Positions 31,434-40,309 of a stretch of DNA of 43,116 nt are shown here, piece after piece; position 1 is the stretch's first letter, and the number at the start of each line of letters is the position of its first letter. Origin of the DNA: JAIVJN01 sp036732565 (lineage in GTDB: Bacteria; Acidobacteriota; Vicinamibacteria; Vicinamibacterales; UBA2999). The position numbers and the translations under genes are program-made. The notes under the pieces were generated by a model. That model was given only the letters and a program-made list of their open reading frames with translations, was not told where the DNA came from and made no database searches. The stretch covers positions 1 through 43,116 of the forward strand of contig DAINCF010000006.1 in NCBI GenBank assembly GCA_036732565.1. Reading direction: 5' to 3'.

Positions 31434-31439
31434 TATAAT
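31434..31439 (+). promoter_or_regulatory. Candidate -10 element (TATAAT) of the glycan operon
   Basis: A consensus TATAAT ends 8 nt before TTG 31448, the first start codon of the operon. The -35 region at the expected spacing (31411-31416, TAACTG) is weak. If transcription starts ~7 nt downstream, the mRNA has no leader. Confidence 0.5.
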
Positions 31440-31447
31440 GACGCGTT

Positions 31448-32725
31448 TTGCTGCGATCTCACGCCGCCTCGACCGGCCCGGTCCGTCCGCTGCGCATCTT
31501 GATGTTGGCCCCTGAGCCGTTCTTCGAGCCGCGGGGCACGCCGTTCAGCGAGTACCACCGCATCAAGGCGCTTGGCGAGCTCGGTCATCACGTCGATCTG
31601 ATCACCTATCCGATCGGGCGTGATGTCGTGCTGCCCAATCTTCGCATTTTTCGCGGGCCGCGACCGCCGTTCGTGCGGAGCGTCCGGATCGGCCCGTCGC
31701 TGTGCAAGCTGACGCTGGACGCGTTGATGCTCGCCACGATTCTGCGCCGTGTCCTTACCGATCGCTACGATGCCATCCACTCCCACGAGGAGATGGGGCT
31801 CGTCGGCGTCTGGCTCGCGCGGTGGCTGCGCATTCCGCACCTCTACGACATGCACTCGAGCCTGCCGCAGCAGCTCGGAAACTTTACCTTCAGTCGCTCC
31901 TCGCTGCTCCGACGTTTTTTCACCTGGATGGAAGGCCGCATGGTCCACGGCTCCGAGGTCGTCATCACGATCTGCCAGGAGCTGCAGGATACGGTGACGG
32001 AGATGGGAGCCGGCAAGCGCGCGCTGCTCATCGAGAACGTCATGGGGGGCGACGTCGACGAGCCGTCCTCGATTCGCGCCGGCGAGATCCGTTCGAAATG
32101 GCGAATCGCTCCTGACGCGCCGCTGGTGCTGTACACCGGCACGTTCGAATCGTACCAAGGCTTGGAGCTGTTGACGCACGCATCGGCCCGGCTGGCCGCC
32201 TCGCACCCCGATGCCCGCGTGCTCGTCGTCGGCGGGGACCCGGCACAGGTCGAGGCCGCGCAGACCAGGGCCGTCCGTCTGGGCGCCGGCGAGACGATGA
32301 TCTTCGCCGGGCAGCAGCCGGCTCGTGACATCCCGGCGTTCGTCGGCGCGTGCGACCTGCTGGTGTCGCCGAGGATTCGTGGCACGAATACGCCGCTCAA
32401 GATCTACTCGTACTTGCGATCCGGGAAACCCATCGTGGCCACGGACCTTCTGACCCACACCCAGGTGTTGTCACCAGAAGTGGCGCGCCTGGTGCCTCCG
32501 GATCCGACCGCGTTCGCTGCGGCGATCGCGGGGCTTCTGGACTCGCCGGCCGATCGGGACCGTCTCGCGACGGCGGCGCGACGGCTGGCGGCGGAGAAAT
32601 ACAGTCGCGAGGGCTATGTGCAGCGCACGGCCGAGGCGTACGCGCGGCTGATGGTCGGCTTGGGATCCGTCCGACGATCCGAGAGCGTCGACCCCGTCCG
32701 CGCCGGCGAGCTGGCTGGCCGCTAG
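31448..32725 (+). CDS. Glycosyltransferase family 4
   Basis: 425 residues, GT-B fold. The N-terminal domain has RILMLAPEPFFEPRGTPFSEYHR with the glycine-containing first loop, IHSHEEMGLVGVWLA, and MHSSLPQQ. The C-terminal domain has PLVLYTGTFESYQGLELLTHA, VLVVGGDPAQ, CDLLVSPRIRGTNTPLKIYSYLRSGKPIVAT, the GT4 ExxxxxxE-type region being here modified (PRIRGTNTPLKIYSYL). It transfers a sugar from a nucleotide donor in the cytoplasm; donor and acceptor unknown. The start TTG 31448 sits behind a TATAAT. First gene of a plus-strand operon. Confidence 0.88.
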   Translation: MLRSHAASTGPVRPLRILMLAPEPFFEPRGTPFSEYHRIKALGELGHHVDLITYPIGRDVVLPNLRIFRGPRPPFVRSVRIGPSLCKLTLDALMLATILRRVLTDRYDAIHSHEEMGLVGVWLARWLRIPHLYDMHSSLPQQLGNFTFSRSSLLRRFFTWMEGRMVHGSEVVITICQELQDTVTEMGAGKRALLIENVMGGDVDEPSSIRAGEIRSKWRIAPDAPLVLYTGTFESYQGLELLTHASARLAASHPDARVLVVGGDPAQVEAAQTRAVRLGAGETMIFAGQQPARDIPAFVGACDLLVSPRIRGTNTPLKIYSYLRSGKPIVATDLLTHTQVLSPEVARLVPPDPTAFAAAIAGLLDSPADRDRLATAARRLAAEKYSREGYVQRTAEAYARLMVGLGSVRRSESVDPVRAGELAGR

Positions 32726-32833
32726 TGGCTCGTATGTCCGAAAATGCAAAGCGGACGTTCCATAGGAACGGCCGAAGATCGCTCGCAGAGAACCGGTGAT
32801 GACTGAGTGCCTGTCGCGCATACGCTCCGCTAG

Positions 32834-33826
32834 ATGAACGTGCTCGTGACCGGCGCCACCGGTTTCACGGGTGGCCATCTCGCGGCGACGCTCGCGCGCC
32901 GCGGCGATGCAGTGCGGGCGCTGGTGCGGCCCTCGAGCCGCGATCGGTTTCGTCGCAGCGCCGCGGCCGCCGCGGGTGCGACCGAAGTCGTCGGCGACTT
33001 GACCGACGAAGACGCAGTCGGGCGTGCCAGTGCCGGCGTCGAGGTGGTGTACCACATCGCCGCGACGTATCGCGAAGCCGGTCAGCCGGCGGCAGCGTAT
33101 CGGGCAATCAACGTCGAGGGCACGGCGAACGTGCTCCGCGGCGCCAAGGCCGCCGGCGCCCGGCGCGTCGTGCACTGCAGCACGGGCGGCGTGCATGGGC
33201 ACATCGAACATCCGCCGGCCAACGAGGACGCGCCGTTCAGTCCAGGTGATATTTATCAGGAGACCAAGCTCGAAGCCGAAACGTTGGCGCGCGACTTCGG
33301 CCGTCGCGAAGGCCTGGACGTCGTCGTGGCACGACCCATCGGGATTCACGGACCGGGAGACAGGCGGTTCTTGAAGATGTTCCGTGGGCTGGCGCGAGGA
33401 CGATTCCCGATGCTCGGCTCGGGGCAGGCGTTCTACCATCTCACTTATATCGACGATCTCGTGGAGGGGTTCCGGCTATGTGGAACCGTGCCGATGGCCG
33501 CGGGCCGCACCTACATTCTTGGAGGCGCGCGGTACACGACATTGGCCGAGCTCGTCCGGCTGATTGCTGCAGAGTTGCACGTCGGCCCGCCGAAGGTCCA
33601 CTGGCCGGTGTGGCCGTTCTGGACGGCGGGCCTGCTGTGTGAGCTGGTGTGCGTGCCGCTTCGCATCGAGCCGCCGATCTATCGCCGTCGGGTGGACTTC
33701 TACACCAAGAGCCGCGCGTTCGACATCACGCGCGCCCGCACGGAGCTTGGCTACGATCCGAACGTCAGCCTGGAAGAAGGGATTCACCGGACGGCAGACT
33801 GGTACCGGGAGCAGGGCCTGTTGTGA
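32834..33826 (+). CDS. Extended SDR epimerase/dehydratase (3-beta-HSD-like)
   Basis: 330 residues. VTGATGFTGGHLA (5-17) is the NAD(P) motif, S116 (CSTGGVHG), Y141xxxK145 (YQETKLEAE) the catalytic set, then RPIGIHGPGD and YIDDLVEGF. The family contains sugar epimerases, sterol dehydrogenases and hopanoid-linked HpnA; sequence alone does not choose. A 108-bp gap separates it from the preceding GT4 gene. Its stop overlaps the next GTG by 4 bp (GTGA), so it is in the same operon. Confidence 0.87.
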   Translation: MNVLVTGATGFTGGHLAATLARRGDAVRALVRPSSRDRFRRSAAAAAGATEVVGDLTDEDAVGRASAGVEVVYHIAATYREAGQPAAAYRAINVEGTANVLRGAKAAGARRVVHCSTGGVHGHIEHPPANEDAPFSPGDIYQETKLEAETLARDFGRREGLDVVVARPIGIHGPGDRRFLKMFRGLARGRFPMLGSGQAFYHLTYIDDLVEGFRLCGTVPMAAGRTYILGGARYTTLAELVRLIAAELHVGPPKVHWPVWPFWTAGLLCELVCVPLRIEPPIYRRRVDFYTKSRAFDITRARTELGYDPNVSLEEGIHRTADWYREQGLL

Positions 33827-35064
33827 GCGTCGATCCTCGAGTTTCGAGCCGTCACGAGTCGACTGTGAACGATCGCAGGTTGAATATCGTCCAGGTCTGC
33901 GACCACTTGGGTTGGGAGGGATCGCGCATGCACGGCGTCAAGCGCCTGTTTGCGTGGATGATTCCCCGCTTCGATCGCGAGCGCTTCAACGTGTCGCTCA
34001 TCAGCCTGCGCAAGAAGGATCTCTCGGAGGATACGCTCGAGCAGTTCGGCATCGACGTCACGTATCTCGCACGCCACAAGTTCGATCCCGGCACGTTCAA
34101 CGCCCTGGCGAAGGTGCTCGAGGAGAAGCAGGCGGACGTCGTGCACCTGCACGGCTACGGCGCGACCACGTTTGGCCGATTCTGCGCGTGGCGCATGGGG
34201 ATACCGGCCATCCTTCACGAGCACGCCAACCACACGGACACGCCGTGGTTTCAGAAGGTTGCGGATCGCCTGCTGGCACCGCACACCGATTTGGCGATCG
34301 CGGTGTCGCGCTCGACGGCCGAGTTCACGATTCGCGCGCGGCTGATGCCCGAGGAACGCACCAAGGTCGTCTACCTCGGCGCGCCGCTGGACGAGTTCGC
34401 GCGGCCACGATCGCATGATGAGATCGCCGCGGCGCGAGCATCACTTGGCGTCAACGACGATGCCATCGCCGTAGGCACGGTGACGCGACTGATGCCGTCC
34501 AAGGGGAATCAGTACCTCGTCGACGCGGCGCCGCGTGTGCTCGCCGTCGAGCCCCGGGCGCGGTTCTTCATCGTCGGTGAAGGGGAGATGCAACCACAGC
34601 TCGAGGCCCAGGCGGCGGCGCTCGGCCTCGGCGATCGCTTCCGCTTCATTGGCTTCAGGCGAGATGTGGCCGAGGTCCTCTCCGCGCTCGACGTCGTGGT
34701 CTTTCCCTCGCTGTGGGAAGGGACGCCGCTGACGGCGTTCGAGGCCCTCGCGATGGGGAAGCCGATCGTCTCGACGGATGCCGACGGCTTGCTCGACGTG
34801 CTGGTGGACGGCCGTGACGCGCGCATCGTGGCGAAGCGTGATTCGATTGCGCTTGCCACTGGCATTCTGGAGCTGATCCAGCATCCCGACCGGGCCGCGG
34901 CGCTGGCCGCGGCCGCGCGCGAGACCGGGGCGCAGTACGACATCGCGGCCTTCGTTCGAAAGATGGAGCGGTTGTACGTGCTGTTGCACGACATCTCGCG
35001 CCGCACCAAACGCGCCGGCGTCCTGCAGGCGGACCTGGGCTTTCTCACCATGCGAGGACGATGA
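33823..35064 (+). CDS. Glycosyltransferase family 4
   Basis: 413 residues, GT-B fold. N-terminal domain: NIVQVCDHLGWEGSRMHGVKRL, DVVHLHGYGATTFG, LHEHANHTDTPWF. C-terminal domain: AVGTVTRLMPSKGNQYLVDA, RFFIVGEGEMQPQLEAQA, RFIGFRRDVAEVLSALDVVVFPSLWEGTPLTAFEALAMGKPIVST, a full GT4 E-x7-E block (EGTPLTAFE). The start is GTG 33823, overlapping the SDR stop (GTGA). Its stop overlaps the next ATG (ATGA). This tight coupling suggests a defined stoichiometry within the glycan-building operon. Confidence 0.92.
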   Translation: MSVDPRVSSRHESTVNDRRLNIVQVCDHLGWEGSRMHGVKRLFAWMIPRFDRERFNVSLISLRKKDLSEDTLEQFGIDVTYLARHKFDPGTFNALAKVLEEKQADVVHLHGYGATTFGRFCAWRMGIPAILHEHANHTDTPWFQKVADRLLAPHTDLAIAVSRSTAEFTIRARLMPEERTKVVYLGAPLDEFARPRSHDEIAAARASLGVNDDAIAVGTVTRLMPSKGNQYLVDAAPRVLAVEPRARFFIVGEGEMQPQLEAQAAALGLGDRFRFIGFRRDVAEVLSALDVVVFPSLWEGTPLTAFEALAMGKPIVSTDADGLLDVLVDGRDARIVAKRDSIALATGILELIQHPDRAAALAAAARETGAQYDIAAFVRKMERLYVLLHDISRRTKRAGVLQADLGFLTMRGR

Positions 35065-37019
35065 CCGCGCCGGCGACCGTGCAGGACTCGACAGCGTGGG
35101 TGTCCGCGTCGCGGCTGGGCGTGACCGCGACGGCGGCGCTTGGGGTGGTGCTGCTGGCCTGGGCGATCACCGTCGACTACACCCGCGTCTCGGTTGGCTT
35201 CTTCAGCGACGGCGCCACCTACTACAGCCTGGCCCACAGCCTCGCCAGCGACTTCGACTTCGAGTTTCGGCGCGACGATCTCGTCCGCGTCTGGCGTGAG
35301 TTCCCGAGCGGGCCCGAGGGCATCTTTCTCAAGCGTGGGACCGATCTCGACGTCGGCGTCAACGGCGCGTTGCCGTTCGTCCACGTGACGGGCCACCCCG
35401 ACACCGACACGTCGCGCTTGTACTACGCGAAGTCCTTCATCTTTCCGCTCGCCGCGGCGCCCTTCGTCTTCTTCTTCGGCACCAACGGTTTCCTCGTCCT
35501 GCACGCCGTCCTCATGACGTTGTGCTTCGCCGCGGCGTACGCGTTCCTGCTCACGCGCAGCGCGCCGCACCTGGCCTTGCTCTTCGCCATCGCGTTCCTG
35601 CTGGTGTCGGTCGCACCCGTCTACATGGTGTGGATGACGCCCAACTTCTTCGATCTCGCGATGGTGCTGTTCGCCTATTTTTTCTGGGCGTACAAGGAAG
35701 CCGCGTCGGGGATGCCGGCGTTCAACCCGCAGCAGCGATGGCTGTTCGGCACGCGCTCCGACGTGCTGGCCGCGATCTTCCTCGGCGTCGCCACGTTCTC
35801 GAAGCCGTTGCACATCACGTTGATCGCGCCGATGCTGGCGCTGGCGCTCCTCAGACGCGATTGGCGGCGGCTGCTGCTGATGGGCGGCGTCTACGCGCTC
35901 GTCGTCGGTCTGTTGTTCGGCTGGAACATCGCGATCACCGGCGAGTGGAACTATCAGGGCGGCGATCGCCGGACGTTCTACAGCGGCGCGGGTGGGTTTC
36001 CGTTCCAGTCGCCCGATCGGACGTTCGACGCCATCGGTCAAGGCCGATCGACCAACGAAGTGCACATCGAGTTGTTGTCGTCGCGCGACACCGTCATCAA
36101 CGTCTTCGGGCACAACCTGATTTACTTTCTCTTTGGCCGCCACACCGGATTTGCCGTGTACTACTTCCCCGGGGTGATGGCCGTGATTCTGTTCCTGGTG
36201 GCCCGCGGCAGCCGGCCCGCGTGGCAATGGCTGACACTTGCCGCGGGCGTCGGCTCGGCGATCGTGCTGCTGCTCTACATGCCGTTCACCTATTCGGGCG
36301 GGGGAGGGCCGGTCGGCAATCGCTACTTCCTGAGCGTCTATCCGGTCTTTCTATTCGTGATGCCGCCGCTGTACGGCCCGGCGTCGAGTCTCTTGGCGAT
36401 GGGCGTGAGCGCGCTGTTCACGGCGCAGCTGATTGTCAATCCGTTCTTTGCGTCGTTCCGTCCCGGGGAGCACACCAAGGCCGGCATGTTTCGACTGCTC
36501 CCCGTTGAGCTATCCCTGTTGAACGATCTGCCGATGAACGTGACGCCGTCGAAGGTCCGACAGCCTCTGGGCGGCACGCCGCCGGTGCTGGCCTACTTCC
36601 TCGACGACAACGCCTATCCGCGCGAAAGCGACGCGTTCTGGGTGCGCGGCGAATCCCGGGCCGACCTGATGCTGCGTGCGCCGGTGGTTACCGATACCAG
36701 CCTGGGCGAAAATGGCATTCGGCCGTTGAGAATCCCGCGCGTGCAGTTGACGCTCGAGACCGGGCCGGTGCCGGCCGTTGTCCGGGTCCGCACGTCGAGC
36801 GACGATCGATCGGTTGAGATCGCGGCCAGCAGTCAGGCGACGGTGGTCGTCGAGATGGGCGCAGGACTTCCGTACAAGCCGTATCCGGACAATCCTACGA
36901 ACTACGTGTACTCGCTCTCCATCGAAAGCAGCAGCGGCTTCATTCCCCTCTTCCAGACGGGCGCGCGCGACCCGCGATTTCTTGGCGTCTTCGTGCGGCT
37001 GGTGCCGCTCTACGAGTAA
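35061..37019 (+). CDS. Polytopic membrane protein, GT-C glycosyltransferase-like, with C-terminal soluble domain
   Basis: 652 residues. About ten or eleven spans in the first ~470 residues. The first extracytoplasmic loop carries VGFFSDGATYYSLAHSLA (D50 region), consistent with the acidic loop of GT-C enzymes. Residues ~500-650 form a predicted beta-rich periplasmic domain (QLTLETGPVPAVVRVRTSS, SSQATVVVEMGAG) ending FLGVFVRLVPLYE. It probably transfers a lipid-linked sugar on the outer face of the membrane, or acts as a polymerase or ligase. It is coupled to the GT4 genes on both sides (4-bp overlap, then a 2-nt gap). Confidence 0.7.
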   Translation: MTAPATVQDSTAWVSASRLGVTATAALGVVLLAWAITVDYTRVSVGFFSDGATYYSLAHSLASDFDFEFRRDDLVRVWREFPSGPEGIFLKRGTDLDVGVNGALPFVHVTGHPDTDTSRLYYAKSFIFPLAAAPFVFFFGTNGFLVLHAVLMTLCFAAAYAFLLTRSAPHLALLFAIAFLLVSVAPVYMVWMTPNFFDLAMVLFAYFFWAYKEAASGMPAFNPQQRWLFGTRSDVLAAIFLGVATFSKPLHITLIAPMLALALLRRDWRRLLLMGGVYALVVGLLFGWNIAITGEWNYQGGDRRTFYSGAGGFPFQSPDRTFDAIGQGRSTNEVHIELLSSRDTVINVFGHNLIYFLFGRHTGFAVYYFPGVMAVILFLVARGSRPAWQWLTLAAGVGSAIVLLLYMPFTYSGGGGPVGNRYFLSVYPVFLFVMPPLYGPASSLLAMGVSALFTAQLIVNPFFASFRPGEHTKAGMFRLLPVELSLLNDLPMNVTPSKVRQPLGGTPPVLAYFLDDNAYPRESDAFWVRGESRADLMLRAPVVTDTSLGENGIRPLRIPRVQLTLETGPVPAVVRVRTSSDDRSVEIAASSQATVVVEMGAGLPYKPYPDNPTNYVYSLSIESSSGFIPLFQTGARDPRFLGVFVRLVPLYE

Positions 37020-37021
37020 TC

Positions 37022-38062
37022 GTGGCCACCGTGCTCGTCGTCACGTCGAGCCCACCGTTTGTCGAAGGGGGGCACCTGGTCATCGCTCGAGAGCTCGTGG
37101 CCGCGCTGCGCGAGGCTGGCCATGGCGCCGATCTGTTCTTCACGCCACAGAATCGATTCGGCCGGCAGGCCTCGGCGTATCTCGCCACCTGGCTCACGGA
37201 TGTCGGTCAGACCGGCGACGGTCGGACGATCGATCGGGTCATCAGCTTGCGCTATCCGTCGTACGCGGTGCGCCATCCCGCCCAGGTGTGCTGGCTGAAT
37301 CACCGGATGCGTGAGTACTACGACCTTTGGGATCATTTCAGCGCCCATCTGTCGTGGCCGAACCGCGTGAAGGAGCGGGTGCGGCGCACGCTCATTCACG
37401 CCGCGGATGGCTGGTTGCTGCGCCACAACGTGCGCACGATCTATGCGCAGTCACAGAACATTCAGCGGCGGCTCTCACGCTGGGGGAACGTGGCGTCCGC
37501 GGTGCTGTATCCTCCCGCCCCGGCGCGGCCGTATCGCTGCGACGACTATGGCAACTATCTCTTCAGCGTCTCGCGCCTGGCACCGCTCAAGCGTCAGGCG
37601 CTGATGTTGAAGGCGCTGGCCACGCCCGATGGCGCGGGCATTCGTCTGGTCGTGGCGGGCGAGGGGCCCGAACTGGACTCGCTGCTGAGGCTCAGACGCG
37701 AGCTCGATTTGGAAGCGCGCGTCCAGTTCGTCGGCCGCCTGGACGAGAGCGAGCTCGTCCGCCAGCTCGCGCACTGCCGCGCCGTCGTCTTTCCTCCCTT
37801 CGACGAAGACTACGGCTTCGTGACGATGGAGGCGTTTGCGTCGGGCAAGGCGGTGATCACGTGCACCGACAGCGGCGGTCCCGCCGAGCTCGTGCGGAGC
37901 GAGGTGAACGGTCTCGTTGCCAACCCGACGCCCGAAGCGCTGGCCCGGAGCATGCGCACGCTGATGGACGACCGCGCGCGCGCCGAACGCTACGGCGACG
38001 CCGCACGAGCCGACGCCGCGCGCCTCACGTGGCCGGAGACGGTGAAGACACTGTTAAGATGA
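37022..38062 (+). CDS. Glycosyltransferase family 4
   Basis: 346 residues. N-terminal: ATVLVVTSSPPFVEGGHLVIARELV, then IYAQSQNIQRRLSRWG. C-terminal: NYLFSVSRLAPLKRQALMLKAL, IRLVVAGEGPELDSLL, VQFVGRLDESELVRQLAHCRAVVFPPFDEDYGFVTMEAFASGKAVIT with the E-x7-E-type region (DEDYGFVTME). GTG 37022 follows the upstream stop after 2 nt. It is the last glycosyltransferase of the operon; the gene is followed by a family A palindrome at 38067. Confidence 0.9.
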   Translation: MATVLVVTSSPPFVEGGHLVIARELVAALREAGHGADLFFTPQNRFGRQASAYLATWLTDVGQTGDGRTIDRVISLRYPSYAVRHPAQVCWLNHRMREYYDLWDHFSAHLSWPNRVKERVRRTLIHAADGWLLRHNVRTIYAQSQNIQRRLSRWGNVASAVLYPPAPARPYRCDDYGNYLFSVSRLAPLKRQALMLKALATPDGAGIRLVVAGEGPELDSLLRLRRELDLEARVQFVGRLDESELVRQLAHCRAVVFPPFDEDYGFVTMEAFASGKAVITCTDSGGPAELVRSEVNGLVANPTPEALARSMRTLMDDRARAERYGDAARADAARLTWPETVKTLLR

Positions 38063-38066
38063 GGAC

Positions 38067-38094
38067 GTAGGGGCGGTTCGCGAACCACCCCTAC
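38067..38094. repeat. Palindromic repeat, family A, copy 6 (variant)
   Basis: GTAGGGGCGGTTCG then CGAACCACCCCTAC: one stem mismatch against a perfect palindrome. It separates the glycan operon from ttcA and may weaken read-through. Confidence 0.88.
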
Positions 38095-38111
38095 ACGTTT
38101 CGCACACGACG

Positions 38112-38954
38112 ATGTCCTATCGAACCCCACTCGAAACCCGTCTGGCCAAGAAGACCACTCAAGCCATCAAGGCATTCGGCCTCATCGAGGATGGAGATCG
38201 CGTGATGGTCGGGCTGTCGGGTGGGAAGGACAGCTGGGCACTGTTCCAGATTCTCGACGTGCTGCGGCAGCGGGCCCCGATTGACTTCTCGCTCGTCGCG
38301 GTCAACGTCGACTCCGGCTACGAAGACTACCAGCACGCGCAGTTGGCCGACGCGTGCCGCGAGCGGGGATGGGAATTCCATAGCGAGCACACCTCGATCG
38401 GCGAGGTCATCGAGGACGTCCTCGAGGCCAGCGCCACTCCATGCTCGCTGTGCGCGCGCCTGCGCCGCGGTGTGCTCTATCGCCTCGCCACGCAAGTCGG
38501 GGCCACGAAGATCGCGCTCGGCCATCACCTCGACGACTTCGTCGAGACCGTGCTGTTGAACCTGTTCTTCGCCGGCGCCTTGAAGGCGATGCCCGCGCGC
38601 CTGGTGTCGGACGATGGCGCGCATGTCGTGATTCGTCCGCTGGTATACGTCACCGAAGCCGAGGCGCGCGCCTACACGAAGGAGTCGAATCTCCCGGTCA
38701 TCGGCTGCTGTTGTCCGGCGTGCGGTGACCTCGGCCTCCAGCGACAGCGGGTCAAGCGGCTGATCATGGAGCTCGAGCGTGAACATCCCGCCGTCAAAGC
38801 GTCGATGATCAAAGCGCTCGGCAACGTCATGCCTCGTCATCTGCTCGACCAGCGGCTGAACCCTCCAGCCGACCTGCGAAGCACGGCACTCGATGCCGAT
38901 CCTCTACCCGAGACGCCGCTCGTCCCTCTCCTACGCTCTCGGCTCCCTGCCTGA
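38112..38954 (+). CDS. ttcA: tRNA 2-thiocytidine biosynthesis protein TtcA-like
   Basis: 280 residues. The PP-loop SGGKDS is at 36-41, CSLCARLRRG (C111, C114) gives the conserved CxxC, and a later CCCPACG cluster (C199-C204) carries the third cysteine. LGHHLDDFVETVLLNL is characteristic of the TtcA/TtuA adenylate-forming thiolases. TtcA thiolates C32 of some tRNAs using a 4Fe-4S cluster. ATG 38112 is the start. The stop overlaps the dtd start (TGATG), joining two tRNA-related genes. Confidence 0.9.
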   Translation: MSYRTPLETRLAKKTTQAIKAFGLIEDGDRVMVGLSGGKDSWALFQILDVLRQRAPIDFSLVAVNVDSGYEDYQHAQLADACRERGWEFHSEHTSIGEVIEDVLEASATPCSLCARLRRGVLYRLATQVGATKIALGHHLDDFVETVLLNLFFAGALKAMPARLVSDDGAHVVIRPLVYVTEAEARAYTKESNLPVIGCCCPACGDLGLQRQRVKRLIMELEREHPAVKASMIKALGNVMPRHLLDQRLNPPADLRSTALDADPLPETPLVPLLRSRLPA

Positions 38955-39415
38955 TGCGGGCAGTGGTTCAGCGAGTCCGCTCTGCGCGCGTCACGGTCAG
39001 TGAGCGCGAAATCGGCGCGATCGGTCAGGGGTTGCTCGTGTTGCTGGGCGTGCTGCACGGGGACGATCGCGACGATCTCGAGTACATCACCGCCAAGATC
39101 CGCGACCTGCGCGTCTTTGATGACGAGGGGGATGAAAGCGGGCGACGACGGATGAACAAGTCGGTGGCTGAGGTGGGCGGCGCGGTCTTGGTCGTGTCGC
39201 AGTTCACGCTGGCCGCCGACGTGCGCCGCGGACGACGCCCATCGTTCGATGCCGCGGCGCCGCCAGACATCGCGCGCGGGCTGTACGAAGACGCGGTCGC
39301 GGCGCTGCGCGCCAGCGGCCTGACAGTGGCGACGGGGGAGTTTCAAGCCGCGATGCTCGTCACACTCGAAAACGACGGCCCGGTCACCATCCTCCTGGAC
39401 AGCCGCCAACGTTGA
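38954..39415 (+). CDS. dtd: D-aminoacyl-tRNA deacylase
   Basis: 153 residues, the usual size of DTD1. N-terminal MRAVVQRVRSARVTV, the SQFTL motif (82-86) and the cross-subunit Gly-cisPro motif NDGPVT (140-145) that screens for D-amino acids are intact. It hydrolyses D-aminoacyl (and glycyl) esters on tRNA. Coupled to ttcA by a one-base stop/start overlap. The next gene follows after about 16 nt, so the operon may continue into the barrel gene. Confidence 0.95.
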   Translation: MRAVVQRVRSARVTVSEREIGAIGQGLLVLLGVLHGDDRDDLEYITAKIRDLRVFDDEGDESGRRRMNKSVAEVGGAVLVVSQFTLAADVRRGRRPSFDAAAPPDIARGLYEDAVAALRASGLTVATGEFQAAMLVTLENDGPVTILLDSRQR

Positions 39416-39431
39416 CCATTGAGAGGTGCTC

Positions 39432-40271
39432 GTGAGGACATGGATCACGCTCATCGCGTTTGGATTGATGACAGGGACAGCCTCGGCGCAGCAGCGCCCG
39501 CTAATCACCGAGGATCCCGAAACGGTCGGGGCGGGGCGGTTGCTCGTCGAGGCCGGGCTCGATTACGGCCGTGACGTCTTCTTTCCACTCTCCGGCCTCG
39601 AGGGCAACCTGCTCTCCGTGCCGACGCTCGGCTTCAGCATCGGCCTCAGCTCGATTGCGGAGATTCAGTTCGACGGCGGCCTCTATCGCCGCTTGACCAT
39701 CACCGGTCAGGAACCCGCGCCGTTCACCAACATCCTGGATCTCGACGGCGACCGCACGACCGCCGTCGACGATCTCGTCATCGGCACCAAGCTGCGGTTG
39801 GCGAGCGAAACGGCCGGCCGTCCGGCGATCGGTGTGCGCTTCGCGACCCGACTGCCGAACGCGAGCAACGAATCGGGCCTCGGGCGCGACACCACCGACT
39901 TCTACGCCTCCATGCTGATGGCCAAGACCATCCAGTCCATCCGCATCGTCGGCAACGGTGGGCTCGCGATCCTCGGCGACCCGACGACGCCGGCCCGGCA
40001 GGACGATCTCTTGACCTTCGGCCTGTCGGTGGCGCGCGCGCTCACGCAATCGACGGAGGTGGTGGCCGAGTACAACGGCCGCCTCAATTTCGCGAGCGGC
40101 GATCCGACCGTTGGCGCGGAAAACATGGGCGTCGGCCGGGCCGGTATCCGCTACACGCGCGGCACCGTCCGCCTCGACGCGGCGGTGATGATCGGGACGA
40201 CCTCACGCGATCCGCAAATCGGTTTCACCACAGGATTCACGTGGGTGACGAACGCGTTCAACGTCCCATAG
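39432..40271 (+). CDS. Outer-membrane beta-barrel protein, Phenol_MetA_deg/transporter-like
   Basis: 279 residues. Signal peptide (TWITLIAFGLMTGTASA) then QQRPLITEDPETVGAGRLLVEAGLDY, the opening found in putative beta-barrel porins of the MetA-pathway type. Many amphipathic strands follow (VPTLGFSIGLSSIAEIQFDGGLY; VVAEYNGRLNFAS). GTG 39432 is supported by GAGAGG 5 nt upstream; GTG 39426 is an alternative. The C-terminus (FTWVTNAFNVP) lacks the usual terminal Phe. Function unknown; perhaps a small-molecule channel. Confidence 0.72.
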   Translation: MRTWITLIAFGLMTGTASAQQRPLITEDPETVGAGRLLVEAGLDYGRDVFFPLSGLEGNLLSVPTLGFSIGLSSIAEIQFDGGLYRRLTITGQEPAPFTNILDLDGDRTTAVDDLVIGTKLRLASETAGRPAIGVRFATRLPNASNESGLGRDTTDFYASMLMAKTIQSIRIVGNGGLAILGDPTTPARQDDLLTFGLSVARALTQSTEVVAEYNGRLNFASGDPTVGAENMGVGRAGIRYTRGTVRLDAAVMIGTTSRDPQIGFTTGFTWVTNAFNVP

Positions 40272-40309
40272 GATTCGTGGGATTGCGCAGATTGGTTTGG
40301 CCACAGATG

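Noticed and set aside
34509..36227. 572-codon minus-strand open frame
   Set aside because: Antisense to the GT4 and GT-C-like genes; composition is Arg/Glu/Gln-biased, without motifs or membrane spans. Shadow frame.
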